A stretch of 64,000 nucleotides of DNA from Oscheius tipulae (taxonomy: Eukaryota; Nematoda; Chromadorea; Rhabditida; Rhabditidae), in NCBI GenBank assembly GCA_037178975.1, contig JASJZH010000005.1, forward strand, positions 1,426,001 to 1,490,000. Direction: 5' to 3'. The notes beneath the pieces were generated by a model. The model did not search any database and was not told where the DNA came from. It worked only from the letters and a program-made list of their open reading frames with translations. This document shows, piece by piece, positions 21,378 through 32,841 of the stretch. Position 1 is the stretch's first letter, and each line of letters begins with the position of its first letter. The position numbers and the translations under genes are program-made.

Positions 21378-22379
21378 AAACGACCACGTACTCTCTGAAC
21401 AGTTTGGAGTTCCTGATCTGGACAAGTAAATCATGTTATGAACAGGATAGGTACGTTGCTTATTTTCAGGGCGGTAATGGCAACTTTTGTTCAAACTCAC
21501 GTTTCAAATCCTCTTCCGGAAGGAAATTGACGTTGTTGACCGCTTCTAATTCAGGAATTCCAGCAAAGTACTGAATTGATCCAGAAGACTGTTCCACCGA
21601 TGGATCCGAGCCGAAGGATAACATCTGCTGACAGAAAATAACCAAGAATCGGTGAGAAAAGAAAAAGGAAACTGTCCAATTTTTTGATGAGCTCTGAAAG
21701 CTCTATTTGCACCAGAATTGGAAATATCTTCAGAAAAACTGGAGATCAACAAAGATTGGCAAAAAGTACTTGAAAGGTAGAAAAGGTGAAAAAAAGGATG
21801 CACAGTCTGTTATCTTGCTTTTTGATAAGATCCGGCGATCGATGCGTCTCTGTCTCTTGTCGACACACACTCACACTAGCTGATTGTCAGAGAGAAATTG
21901 AGGCCTAAACAAGATGGAAGTCTAAAGGGCCATTCAGAAAAGTCCTTTTTGTGAAATAACAGAAAACAAAGACAAAATGACAGTTACTCTCGTGACTGAC
22001 TATGTAGGAAAGATTCTTGATTTTGTGATGTTATCGTTGGAGCAGTATTGTTCCTCGAGAATAGTCGATTTCCAAAAAATTGGACAGTTTCCTTTTTCTT
22101 TTCTCACCGATTCTTGGTTATTTTCTGTCAGCAGTCATCCTTCGGCTCGGATCCATCGGTGGAACAGTCTTCTGGATCAATTCAGTACTTTGCTGGGATT
22201 CCTGAATTAGAAGCGGTCTACAACGTGAATCTCCCTCCGGAAGAGGATTTGAAAACGTGAGTTTGAACAAAAGTTGCCATTACCGCCCTGAAAATAAGCA
22301 ACGTACCTATCCTGTTCATAACATGATGTACTTGTCCAGATCAGGAACTTCAAACTGTTCAGAGAGTACGTGGTCGTTT
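21378..22379. repeat. inverted duplication of kinase-1 upstream exon sequence
   Basis: Arms of about 307 bp (21378-21684 and 22072-22379) are close complements, separated by 387 bp. The left arm reads on the minus strand, in line with kinase 1; the right arm reads on the plus strand. Both contain a stretch coding FGSDPSVEQSSGSIQYFAG and PELEAV followed by PPEEDLK and a GTGAGT donor. The right arm keeps the better consensus (NVNLPPEED), the left has NVNFLPEED. Confidence 0.8.
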
Positions 22380-22439
22380 TTCTGTCAGCAGATACCACCT
22401 CAGAAACCTCTAAAAAGAAAAAAGATACGTCTAAGATGA

Positions 22440-23966
22440 GAAATTTACCTTTAAATTCTTCGATAACCAGTTTTTCAATGCTCTTTCATTCCTCAGCAGC
22501 AAAGACACTTGCTCGGTAAGCGTATTTTGGATTGAGGTAGCATGATTTTTGGAGAACTTCGCAGGAAAATTTAGAAACGAAATTTGCTTCTGCTACTGTG
22601 AGAAGGCCCGTCATCAGTCGTTTTCTGTCTCCGCGGTTATTGTTGACCTATGTTTGTATTCCTAGGAGAATGCTCCTCGCCAGAGGGATAATTGCTCCTG
22701 CCCACGAGTCTTTTTTTGACATCTAAAATGGATCAAAAGCTGGAAAAATAAACAAAAACTTACTTCAAGAGAAATGTTGTGAATATGATGCAAGGGTTTG
22801 AACACAAAGTCCAGCAGCGTGACTTCATTGTCCTGGAGATCGATGCTGGTCAATGCAGCCATCTGTTCTAGGGTTTTCTTCTAAAAATGAGTCGATACAG
22901 TAAAACAAAGAGGGGACGTACTTGTTCGAGAGCGGAAGAAAGCATAATAAACGTCGATGACCATCTTGTTGGTGAATCGACACATATTTGACGTCCTGAT
23001 TCGTTGTTTGCGCTGGCAAACCTGAATTGGCAAAAGTTATTGAAAAGACATTGTCAAACTAACCTTTTAAAATCTCTCCTCGCAGGCTTGGAACGTGCAA
23101 TCCTTTCTCCGATTCTTCTCACTTTCTTCAGCGCGTCGTCAACTTCTGCCGTCTTGAGCTACTTCTGGACTACGAGATTTAATGAATGTGGGAAGCAATG
23201 AATCCTAGGGCAAATAATAATCAGACAGTGAAAGAAGCATACCTTGGAGCTTTGAGCTTCTCGCAGGCAACTTTGAGGTTACTGGCGCTATCACACACCA
23301 CGCCGTTTAGTTTCTCTCTGATTTCGTACTTCTTTAGAACATCGGCGATCGATTTTGCCAGTTTTTCTCCAGTTGATCCGAAATTTTTTGGTTTCTACAA
23401 ACAAAAACGCTTACTTGTCACAAATATGCTCGAAACATTCCAGCATCATATCGACGCGATTCATTCCGTCTTTGACAAAGTGTGTAGTGATACAGGTTAA
23501 CTGTACAGCATTCTTGGGGCTCGACCAGGCGTCAGTCGTAATAACGATGTGCGACGCTCCGCGTAGAAGTTGTTTCCTTTTCTCCTCGACGCCTTCAGCT
23601 TCTTTTTTCAGCAGTTTCACGATTTTTCGTCGAGATGGGATTTCGTAATGTGGATTTAATTCGTTTACGAAGGTTTTGAATGTCTTGATCGACAATCCTG
23701 AGCGAAAAAAATGATCCTGCAATCATCCGTACTAAATGCGCGTTCACATCTTGCCGAAACTTCGCAGGCAACGTTTTCTTGAGATACGGCTTGATGCCCG
23801 TCTTTCCAACTTGATCTTCATCCTGCTTTTGATATGCTGGATGCTTTGACTTCAAATGACGGAGTAGGCTGCTTGTACTACTTCCCGTGACGACAAACGA
23901 CTTGCCGCAGAAGGTACACCGGGCACCGTCGACTTCTTTCGTAAAGAAACTCCACATTTCTGACAT
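22440..23966 (-). pseudogene. hAT transposase with BED zinc finger, decayed
   Basis: Starts MSEMWSFFTKEVDGARCTFC with the BED finger C-x2-C..H-x4-H (CTFCGK, LLRHLKSKH). Then GIKPYLKKTLPAKFRQDVNA, LIADQ-like LRIVDQDIQNL/LSIKTFKTFVNELNPHYEIP, HIVITTDAWSSPKNAVQLTC (the TTDAW hAT motif), and on through LKVACEKLKAPRY to EVTLLDFVFKPLHHIHNISL and a SWAGAIIPLARSILLG stretch. Several frame changes are present; some may be short introns. hAT transposases cut and paste DNA and leave 8-bp duplications. An element end was not located. Confidence 0.75.
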
Positions 23967-24079
23967 ACTTTTTTTTTTAGAAAATATCTATTACGATAAT
24001 AGAAGAAGAGGGCAAGAAAAAAAATGCGAAACGACCAAAGTTGAAATAAGTTTTTGCCGCGCATTCATTTTCAAATTTG

Positions 24080-24190
24080 ACCCGAGTCGGGTTTTGCTCG
24101 AGGTCGAGCCGGGTATTTTCCCATGTCGAGTCGAGCCGAGTCGAGCCGGGTTTTTCCCCATGTTGAGTCGAGCCGAGTTGCCCACGTATA
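24080..24190. repeat. CGAGTCGAGCCG tandem repeat upstream of the hAT gene
   Basis: Repeats of CGAGTCGAGCCG and GGGTTTTTCCCC, much richer in G+C than its flanks, lying just 5' of the hAT transposase start. Subterminal arrays like this are common in hAT elements, so it may be part of the element's end. Confidence 0.5.
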
Positions 24191-25215
24191 CTGGACATGG
24201 CAAGGTTACAAACGACATGCTGCTGGCTGCGAAAGACATCATAGCTGCTCCTCTCTTTGTCATGTTTAACAAGATCATTGAAGACGAAGAGACTCCTGAA
24301 ACGTTAGCTGACTCTACGATCAAATTACTAGCCCCCTGGAAACCAAAAACTACCGGCCTATAGCTCTCATGTCCACAATCTAAAAGGTACTGACGGCAAT
24401 TATTGGGCAGAGAATGTTTCAAAAGAAGTCTGGACTGAAATGAAAAAGGTATTAATATCCAAGGACAATCGCTCTCAAACCTTCGTTTTTCCGGATGATA
24501 TTGTATTAGTCTCTACTTCCGCTGCTGCTGCGGAACAAATGCTTCAAGAACTATCCGATACGAGCAAAACAGTAGGATTAGAATTGAACATGGAAAAGAC
24601 ATTCGTTATGTGCAACAGATGACCAGCAGTTATCAAAGTAGAAAGAGTGAGGATCCAATACAAGACCGAAGCAATCTACTTGGGCCAAAGAATTTCGTTT
24701 GACAGGAACCCAGCCCTTGAAATCTCAAGAAGGATCCGTGCTGCTTGGGAATGTTTCAACCAGTTCCACCAACTTCTTACCGTTTCCATTCGTCACAAGA
24801 GAAAAATCATCATATCCTGTATTGAACCGGCTCTCCTGTATGCAAGCGAAACATGGACTCTTCGAGAACGGGACTAGTGATCGCTCAGAGAAGAATGCTC
24901 CGAAGAAGAGCCTAGGCGGACAAACGACAGGCTCATGGAGAGGACCAAAGCCGCAGATGTTAGAGAGAGATTGGCCATAAGAAGTGGAACTTTGAGGAAT
25001 AACAAGGAAAATATCATACACGGACACATGGACGAGACGAGTGCTGGAATGGCGCCCTTGGAGAGCAATCAGACCAACAGGTCGACCGAAACCTAGATGA
25101 AGTGATAGTTTCTCAGGCGAAATGGGACAAAGTTGGATGCGAGTAGCTAGAGAAGATCCAGCCCAATGGAACCAGCATAGAATGCGACACGTGAACACGT
25201 TGAAATCGTAGTAAA
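24187..25215 (+). pseudogene. RTE-like LINE fragment, heavily decayed
   Basis: Plus-strand pieces: GHGKVTNDMLLAAKDIIAAP and FNKIIEDEETPETLADSTIK (RT motifs around the first conserved block), NYRPIALMST-like sequence in another frame at 24345, FVFPDDIVLVSTSAAAAEQM (a YADD-like box now FPDD), LGLELNMEKT-like sequence, YLGQRISFDRNPALEISRRI, and a C-terminal LLYASETWTLRERD. It ends near a TAAATAATAAAAATG stretch at 25210. At least four frame changes; inactive. Confidence 0.75.
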
Positions 25216-25239
25216 TAATAAAAATGTTCCTATTCTAGA

Positions 25240-26095
25240 GTTTTCCACTCGGCCATGCTGAACTTTTGGGTCCTTCTCTTTGCAAGCACTCGCACAGTTT
25301 GGCTCAGCAGCGTCTGTTGAGGTACTACCTGTATCCGCAGATCAATTAGTAAGCTTAAAATCGGGTTTGTTCGTGAGACATCGAACTTGAGACTCTTTTG
25401 AATCTCGACAGATACCCAAAACTATGTCGGAGCGGTCGTCTCTTGCCAAAGAGGCGAAGTCTTTCTGGCTACGGTTGAGAACGGTCTTGTGAACGTCTTC
25501 GTTGAAAGTCTTCTAAATTTTCAGAAGTCTTGCTGGATTGGACTGAACAAACTTGCTCAAGAGGCGTGGGACTGGACGTGGGTAGATGGAACGCTCTTTA
25601 CCTATACGAACTTTCCGTCAACATTGTCTCATTGAGGACAGTGTAAGATAGACCAAAGAGGAACGAATTCGTGGATGTAGGGTGAGACAGAGAGACAGAG
25701 ACAGACCAATTTTAGGAATCCTGCGTGTCCAACAAATCTCCCGTACATCAGTAGAACCGATCCTATCTCTTGGGCAGTCCAGCCTGTCCCACTATATATC
25801 AACTTCTCTACACGGTATCGACTGTGGACTTGTAAGTCTACTGAGGTATCAGTCAATTTCCTGTAGCTTTTTGCAGACGAGTTCGCGGAAGACCAGGGCT
25901 ACAGGTACGAATTTAGCAATTATGAAGACAACCTTTCGTGCTTTCGTCTGCAAAAAACCTTCTCTGCCTTGAAAACAAACTTTTCTTGGCATCTGTTTTC
26001 TAGTAAAATCGCAGTCGGCGCTTATCAAGAAGGTTTATCAAACTGTCGTAAACTTACTATGCTTCTTGAGATAGGACATAAAAAGAGCCGCGAGT
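25240..26095 (+). pseudogene. C-type lectin-like domain fragment, copy C
   Basis: From about 25515 the frame reads FQKSCWIGLNKLAQEAWDWT then WVDGTLFTYTNF, the WIGL..W.W.DG..Y.N core of the second half of a C-type lectin domain, followed by a stop. The portion 25825-26095 is an inverted match of 1-270. It therefore shares an ancestor with copies A and B but faces the other way. The N-terminal half is not intact here. Confidence 0.55.
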
Positions 26096-26315
26096 TGATT
26101 GTCGGCTTCATTCCCGAAACTTCCAGTCTATAATGCTCAATTTGTCACTTGTCGTCACCAAGAAAGGTCGTCCGCTTCCAAGCTCTACTCGGGTACGGGT
26201 AGCCTACCCGTTTTCACGGACGGAGCCTATCGACAATTGAAGACTCCCCTTTCGACAATGCCCTGGACAAGCACGAGAGGTACTGTTGAGAAAAAGACAC
26301 CAATCTTCCTCCTTT

Positions 26316-27166
26316 TTTATATGCCACATGAACGTCAGAACGCTCGCCGGTCAGGCTCGACTACTGGAGATGAGCAACGCACTGAAGGAAATCCGATGGG
26401 ATGTCATATGCCTTTCGGAAACAAGGATACGAGGACCCGGATGACTGTCTCTACCCGATGAGTATGCTCTGCTATACCATAGCGGCCACAACAATATTAG
26501 CCAACACGGAGTCTCTTTTATCATCCGGAAAGAACTGTCAAAGGAAGCCGTGTTCCGACCAATCTCCCCTCGACTTGCAACTCTACAGCTTCCATCAAAA
26601 CGTCTTTATCTGGTCTTAGTCTACGCGCCTACCTCCTCATATGACGACGCTGAGTACGAAGAGTTTCTGGATATCGTAAATGAAGCAATTAGGAGATGCC
26701 CCAGAAACCACAATAACATCCTGGCAGGCGATTTCAATTGCCGAATACAGAGGGACGACTCAAATGCAAATATAGTCGGACATAGTACAATCGGAGAAGG
26801 GACACAAAGAGGAGAACAGCTGGTCGAACTATGCAGACAACATTCTCTTCGTATCTGGTCTTCGTTCTTCCCAAAACCAGATGAGCTACTATGGACGTGG
26901 CATGCGCCCGACAAGAAGAGCTTCCTGGTTTTTAAACGCGGAGTCAGAAAGGGAGACGTGATGAGCCCTCAACTCTTCAACTTCGTCCTGGCTTACGCTG
27001 TCAACAACATCGATTGGGACCAAGATGGGTTGAAAATCAACGGCGAGCGACTACCTCTTCTTGCCTACGCCGACGACCTCGTGGTCTTTGCCAAAAGTCG
27101 TCCCGAATTGGAGAGAATGTTGGTCAAACTGACAGATAATCTTGGTAAACAGTAAAATGTAAAGAA
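26316..27166 (+). mobile_element. internally deleted RTE-like LINE with tail
   Basis: Endonuclease start NVRTLAGQARLLEMSNALKE and VICLSETRI (26316-26440), a frame change, then YLVLVYAPTSSYDDAEYEEF, NILAGDFNCRIQRDDS (GDFN) and WTWHAPDKK. At about 26925 it jumps to RT sequence FKRGVRKGDVMSPQLFN and LLAYADDLVVFAKSRPELER (the YADD box), then at 27155 jumps again to TAAAATGTAAAG, which matches the tail motif of the copy at 37795-38418. The join between the endonuclease and RT parts keeps an open frame of about 200 codons. It sits in the decayed ankyrin array. Confidence 0.8.
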
Positions 27167-27169
27167 ATC

Positions 27170-27850
27170 TCCCAATCTTCATCCATTGAAGTGACCGAAG
27201 TTCCTGGTGTGATGAGCTTTTGCACCATCAGTTAATCTCCCTGACGACCAGCAAAGTGCAGTAGAATGGAGAGCTCTTTATCTTCACAGTCGACGATAGC
27301 TCTGTATTGAAGGAGAAGCTGGGCCATTTCAACATGATTATTTTTGGCAGCAAAAAAAAAGAAGAGTACTGCCGATCATAGTGGCTGCATCGATTAGCGT
27401 GTGATGCTTGAGCAGGATCCTGGCACTTTCAATGCGATTTTTTGATGCAGCAGAATGCAAGCGATTTTTTGATGCGGCACAGTGTAAAGGAGTCCTTCAA
27501 TCTTTATCCTTTGAAGAGACCGAAGCTCCTGCCGTTATGAGCATTTCCACGACCAAGTGATGTTCATGAAAAGCAGCTTAGTGCAGTGGGGTTGCGTGAT
27601 CGTTATTTTTACTGTCGACGATAGCTCCATTTTGGTGAAGAAGCTGCACTTTGTCGACGTGACCTTTTTGAGCAACAAAATGAAGAGGAGAACGGTTCTT
27701 AAAGAAGCCAAAGTTAATTGCCAGTAAAATATTGTCAAAAGTTTTCAAGACAATATTGATTTTCACCAGATGAAAGATGGGGTAATGTAATTTTTGAGTA
27801 AGTAACAGGAGGTAACAAAATAGAACCTCAAAAAATAATAAACAAAACAA
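27170..27850 (-). pseudogene. decayed ankyrin-repeat array
   Basis: Minus-strand pieces such as SPLHFVAQKGHVDKVQLLHQ, NGAIVDSKNNDHATPLH, MLITAGASVSSKD-like sequence, SARILLKHHTLID and HVEMAQLLLQYRAIVD show repeated ankyrin units in several frames. They closely resemble the array at 30808-32574. Frame changes and the LINE at its 3' side make it a pseudogene, probably a partial copy of that gene. Confidence 0.75.
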
Positions 27851-28199
27851 GGTATGTTTTGACTAGAACTGTCCTAGCCGTATAAATTTTTGGTAGGCAG
27901 TTGTGGTCAACTTACTATGAAATAGCGGTTTTCAGTTTTCTCAACCAGTTTACCGTCATTTTTTTCTTTCGAAGTGCTGTAAACCTATGTTTTCCCTGTG
28001 GAAGCGGTTTTGATATCTTATAAAAATGTTCAAAATTTTCGCATTATTGTCACTGTTATAGCTAAAAACAGCTTTTTGGAAGGTTTGAACAGAAATCCTT
28101 TTACAACGATGCCCTTCTTCAACAGGATACTTTTTCTCTTCTACGACTTCTTCGTTCCTTCCGCCGAACCACACTCTCCCGAAGATCTTCCGACCAAGA

Positions 28200-28676
28200 G
28201 ACGACGACAGGTTATCTCTTTCCGAAGTCCTCAGTCTTCCAGCCAACTTCTTTCCAAAACAATCGGTGACTGTGATCTGCATGTTTGCGTCGAGCCCAGT
28301 GCCAAGAAGACGAAACGAGCCAAGATCGACACTGACGGAAAGCCAAGAGCTGGGGTTTTTGCATTGGGGCTTTCTTCATTTGCTGTCGAGCGATGTTGTC
28401 ATTTCTGTGGATGGCTCGTCGAAATCTCAGCGCGAACCTGATTTGCCGAGATCGTGGTGTTGGAAACCAAGCGACGAATGTGATTTTCGTCTCTCGGAGT
28501 CAGCACACGCGGTCGTCCTGTACTGAATTTGTCGCAGCGGCGTCCGTTCTTGAAAAACTAGCTAATACAATTCACAGATCTCTTCAATTGTTTGGCAATT
28601 TGACGAAGACTGTGACCAGCACGTAGACCACTAACTTGGCCTTGTTCAATCTCCGAAAGTCGTTTGGCACGAGGCA
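28200..28676 (-). pseudogene. Tc3/Tc1-like transposase N-terminal fragment
   Basis: Starts MPRAKRLSEIEQGQVSGLRA, then HSLRQIAKQLKRSVNCIS, a stop, FFKNGRRC and STGRPRVLTPRDENHIRRLV followed by TISANQVRAEIST. This is the paired helix-turn-helix DNA-binding part of a Tc3/Tc1-like transposase. The catalytic part is not seen, and the frame ends near 28400 with further breaks. Confidence 0.75.
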
Positions 28677-28731
28677 TTTCTAGAATATTATTAAGCAGTC
28701 GTCTTCAACTATAAGGGAATACGATAAAAAT

Positions 28732-30260
28732 GTGAAGAAAGGACGGAAAACACGAAATGACCGAGCCCTCCTGCGCCTGCGTCAGCAGCAACGCGATCTC
28801 AATGGAAGACTTATTGACGAAGTTGAAGAGTTTCTTGATGCCCGTTACCTCTGTCCACCTGATGCCTACCATCGGCTGTTTGCTTTCGACCTTCATGGAA
28901 AGTCGAACGCAGTAATCGATTTGGCGGTCCACGAGGAGGACCGACAGGTTGTCGTTTTCCAGCCTGGAAATGAGCAAGGATCGGAATAGGACGACAACTC
29001 ATTTGGCATTCTTCGCATTCAACAAAGAGGCACGGGACCTTGAAGTTCTTGAGAGATTTCACGAATTGGGATCAGTTGACCCTAGAACCGTCCTCTATTA
29101 CAAGTACTCCGAACATTTTACATTCGTAACGGTAACTTTCTTTCAAACTTTGACCCAACTCCTGTTTCCAGTCATCAGGAAAGTGGAAGAAGAAGGCCGT
29201 TCACAACACCAACATTGACATACTCTGTCACTCCGAAGCAGCGTCAGCGCTATTGCACTCGCCTTCTCCTTCACCATTTTGTCGGTGCCACGAGTTTTGC
29301 TGAGCTCTTCACAGTCAATGGAATCGCCCATCCCAACGCGTAAGAGACTGCCGCTGCCCTTGGCCTCATTCACACGGCCAATCACTTTCACCAAGCTATG
29401 ATCGACTCATATGCTTTCCGATCCGCCAGTTCTCTCCGATGCGTCTTCGCCACACTTTTGGCATTTGATGAGCCGCAGGATTTTCCAGCTGTTTGGAAGG
29501 AGTGGAAGGTTAGGATGTCTGACGATTTCGTCCATTATGGCCTTGTGTGTGTTCTCTCCGGAAGGACGACAAAGCTGTTCTTGGATGATTTTTCCACAAG
29601 CTGACCGGGATGGGCAAGAAGGTGATATGCACCTCTTGAACAGGAGTCGTATCTAATCTACTCCCCGAAGGCCGGACCATCGCTTCATATTTTAAACTGA
29701 ACAACTCTGCCAATTGCGAGGCCGAACACAGTCGAGGGTCGGAGAATGAAAGAAGTGGATATTTTCGTCCTAGACGAATGCTCGATGCTATCGGACAAAT
29801 TTATCCATACTACCGATGATGTCACCAGATTTGCAAACTTTCTTTTCTCTATAACAGTACAGTTCAGGTGCCGCCGATACCGAACAAGCTTTACGGTTCG
29901 GACCCTTGAAAGTCTCTCCTCTGTTCATTTCTTTCAAGCGGATCGCCTTGACCGAGAACATGCATGCTGTAGATGGTTATGATGATTTCAAAAAGTTTCT
30001 ACTGGATGTCGGAGAGGACAAACCGATCAAGGACGAGCAGGGAATTATCCAGATCCCACAGAGCATGCTGAGTGATGGCAATTTCCATCAAAACTTCGAG
30101 AGGGTTTTCCCCGACCCTGACCATCTCTCAGCCCGAGTCATCCTCTGCCCTTTCAATGTTGGACAAGATGAATCAGTATGTCCTGGTTCAGACGTCGGGA
30201 GCGAGTCTTCCTTTCCGCGTATTGTGGATAGGAGAGCTTTCGAATGAGTATGCCCCCGTT
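28732..30260 (+). pseudogene. Helitron PIF1-like helicase fragment 2
   Basis: KTRNDRALLRLRQQQRDLNG, YLCPPDAYHRLFAFDLHGKS and VIDLAVHEEDRQVVVFQPGN, then FFAFNKEARDLEVLERFHEL (the segment before the helicase), DFVHYGL-type sequence near 29520, KEVDIFVLDECSMLSDKF (Walker B, DEcsM), and at 29930-30250 YDDFKKFLLDVGEDKPIKDE, SARVILCPFN and YVLVQTSGASLPFRVLW-like pieces. Many frame changes and stops. It is longer than fragment 1 and lacks a clear Walker A. Confidence 0.75.
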
Positions 30261-30807
30261 TTGAAAAATCCAGCCTTCTGCTGCTTCTTCACATCGTCTA
30301 CTGAAAGTGGTCTATTTCTCTTTGTTTCGCGACGATCGTCCGTGTCCTTTTTCATCAGTCAACAGGATATGCCCTCTTCACGATACCCTCTGCCAATCTG
30401 TTTTGTCTGTTCCTTTCTCTGTTTTTATGATTGTTCGATCCCACGGTGAACTATTTCATTCCCCTCATTTTCAAGTATTGTGGCCCAGTATATTTTTGTT
30501 CCCTGATTATATTTAAGTGACGAGGATAATAAATGGTGTTCGATTCTAAACATTCTTACAACTTTTACAACTGAAATACGTGGCAGCGGCTGGTGATTGA
30601 CTATCAGTCTACCCCAGAATCGTCCGCTTTGTTAGAAAAAAACACCCGAGGAAAATGATGAAATATGGCGTACAAGATGAAATCCAGCGTGTTGTCAATT
30701 TTTTCCATTTTTCTGGATCCAGAAAAAACATAGATAAAACAACGAAGATATATACAATGATGATATTATTTGAAACTCAATTCAACTGTTGTTGGATGTT
30801 TGTTCAT
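30261..30807. other. no gene seen; between Helitron fragment and ankyrin gene
   Basis: Helitron-like similarity fades near 30260-30300. An AATAAATGG at about 30528 and AT-rich sequence follow. The end of the ankyrin frame is at 30808. Confidence 0.5.
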
Positions 30808-32574
30808 CTAACGGGCTCCATATATCACTAGAAAAATGGCCGCTACTTCGTTGTGACACTTTGCTTGAGGCGACTGTAGAGGGGTCTTATTGTTCTTCAT
30901 CGCACTATTAGGATTGGCGCCAGCTTGTAGGAGAAGATTTACCATGTCAACGTTTCCATTAAAACTGGCAATGTGCAGTGCTGACCGAAGAAAGATACAA
31001 CGGGCATCTACATTGGCTCCATATTGGATGAGGATTTTAACAACATTGGCGTTGTTATATTCCGCAGCGTCATGTAGTGCAGTTGAACCATATCTGTTTG
31101 TCCTGTTCGGAAGAGCACCATGTTTAAGGAGATAGGTGACGCAGTTAATCGCCCCATTTAAGCAAGCGATATGAAGAGGAGACCATCCATATTTGTCGGT
31201 GACTTCGATCGTAGCCTTGTATTGAAGCAGCAATTTGACTACTTTGAACATGTCTTTACCGCAAGCGGAATGAAGAGGAGTACGTCCAAATTTATTCTTC
31301 GGCGTGACCGAAGCTCCGGCCCCAAGAAGCACGTCACCTACTTGATCGTGCCCCTCTTCAGCAGCAATGTGAAGTGAGGTGTCGAGATTAATGTCGCGAC
31401 TGTCGATAGTAGCTCCATTTTGGAGGAGAAGCTTCACCATGTCAACATGATCATTTTTGGCAGCAAAGTGAAGAGGAGTACTGCCGAACTCATTGACGGT
31501 ATCTATCGGCGCCCGATACTTGAGTAGGATTCTGGCACTTTCAATGCGATTATCTCTAGCAGCAAAATGCAAAAAAGTCCACCCATGTTTATCCTTTGAC
31601 GTGACCGAAGCTCCGGCGTCAAGAAGCGCTTCCATTACTTGATCGAGCCCCTTTTGAGCAGCAAGGTGCAGTGGAGTGACGTGATTGTTATCTTCCCTGT
31701 CGACGATAGCTCCATTTTGGACGAGAAGTTTCACCATCTCAACATGACCTTTTATGGCAGCAAAGTGCAGTGGAGTGGCGTGATCACTATCAGCACTATT
31801 AGGATTGGCGCCAGCTTGTAGGAGAAGAGTTAGAATGTCAACGTTCCCTGTTTTACTGGCAATGTGCAGTGCCGACTGGTAATCGATATAACGGGCGTCT
31901 ACATTGGCTCCATATTTGATGAGGATTTTAACAACATCGGCGTTGTTATATTCCGTAGCGTCATGTAGTGCAGTTGAACCATATTTGCTTGTCCTGTTCG
32001 GATTAGAACCACGTTCAAGAAGATAGGTGACGCAGTTGATCGCACCTGTGCAGCAAGCTAGTTGAAGAGGAGACCTTCCATCTATGTCGGTGACTTCGAT
32101 TGTAGCCTTGTATTGAAGCAACAATTTGACTACTTTGATCATGTCTTTTCTGCAAGCGATATGAAGAGGAGTACGTTCGTCGCAATTACAAGCATCAGGA
32201 TCAGCATTCTCATCGAGTAGAAGTTTTACCATTAGTTCGTGACCACCTTCGGCAGCAAGGTGAAGAGGAGTACCGTGGACTATACTGGCTGCATCGATCG
32301 ACGCGCAATACTTGAGCAGGGTTCTGGCACTCTCAGTGTCATTATTCATTACAGCAGAATGTAGAGGAGTCCACCCATCTATAGTCTTTGAAGTGACTGA
32401 AGCTCCTGCTGTGATGAGCATTTCCACCAACAAATTTTGTCCCCGAGCAGCAGCAACGTGCAGTGGAGTGACGTGATCGTTATCTTCACTGTCGATAGTA
32501 GCTTCTTGTTGGAGGAGACGCTTGACCATGTCAACCTGTCCTTTTTGGGCAGCAAAGTGAAGAGGAGTACTGTC
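30808..32574 (-). CDS. ankyrin-repeat protein, large exon of about 17 repeats
   Basis: An uninterrupted frame of 589 codons from a CGCTTTCAG acceptor (exon start 32574, STPLHFAAQKGQVD) to a stop at 30808. It is made of 33-residue ankyrin units, for example NDHVTPLHVAAARGQ, DERTPLHIACRKDMIKVV, YGSTALHDAAEYNNANVVKI and GNVDMVNLLLQAGANPN. Two long internal blocks resemble each other (units with YGSTALHDATEYNN and DGRSPLQLACCTG against YGWSPLHIACLNG), so the array grew by block duplication. Ankyrin arrays bind proteins. It lies downstream of kinase 2 on the same strand, with a Tc1-like element between them, so it may be the C-terminal half of one ankyrin-kinase gene. It ends LVIYGAR. Confidence 0.85.
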   Translation of the reverse strand, partial: DSTPLHFAAQKGQVDMVKRLLQQEATIDSEDNDHVTPLHVAAARGQNLLVEMLITAGASVTSKTIDGWTPLHSAVMNNDTESARTLLKYCASIDAASIVHGTPLHLAAEGGHELMVKLLLDENADPDACNCDERTPLHIACRKDMIKVVKLLLQYKATIEVTDIDGRSPLQLACCTGAINCVTYLLERGSNPNRTSKYGSTALHDATEYNNADVVKILIKYGANVDARYIDYQSALHIASKTGNVDILTLLLQAGANPNSADSDHATPLHFAAIKGHVEMVKLLVQNGAIVDREDNNHVTPLHLAAQKGLDQVMEALLDAGASVTSKDKHGWTFLHFAARDNRIESARILLKYRAPIDTVNEFGSTPLHFAAKNDHVDMVKLLLQNGATIDSRDINLDTSLHIAAEEGHDQVGDVLLGAGASVTPKNKFGRTPLHSACGKDMFKVVKLLLQYKATIEVTDKYGWSPLHIACLNGAINCVTYLLKHGALPNRTNRYGSTALHDAAEYNNANVVKILIQYGANVDARCIFLRSALHIASFNGNVDMVNLLLQAGANPNSAMKNNKTPLQSPQAKCHNEVAAIFLVIYGAR

Positions 32575-32629
32575 CTGAAAGCGAGTGTCCGCATTTTTTT
32601 GCTTTTTGTCGATGCGTTTGACTCATTTT

Positions 32630-32830
32630 TCTGCCTTGAAACTGTGTTTAATCGATTCAGCTTGAAAATCTTCCTTAGACGTGATTATTTAGACGCCAAA
32701 GTTTACTGAAAAATTGAAATCATTGGGTAGAAGACTGCTTTTGTTACTTTCAATTTCTCCATTTTTTGACATTCGTGTACATGTTACTAGTGTAAAATTT
32801 CAGGCTAAATCGATTAAACACACTTTCAAG
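32630..32830. repeat. palindromic repeat with ATCGATTAAACACA core
   Basis: CTGTGTTTAATCGATTCAGC at about 32640 and GGCTAAATCGATTAAACACA at about 32800 are inverted copies, each joined to a TTTCAAGG or CCTTGAAA stretch. A third related copy is at 36427-36460 (GTGTGTTTATCGATTCAGGG). The right arm adjoins the Tc1-like element. Confidence 0.55.
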
Positions 32831-32841
32831 GTAAAAAAATA

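Noticed and set aside
21977-22210. Small frames over the 22 kb inverted repeat arm read as a gene of its own
   Set aside because: They overlap the kinase-exon duplication in another frame. The frame with PELEAVYNVNLPPEED and a donor site is the better reading.
30890-31821. Plus-strand open frames over the ankyrin array
   Set aside because: They are shadows of the 589-codon ankyrin frame on the minus strand.
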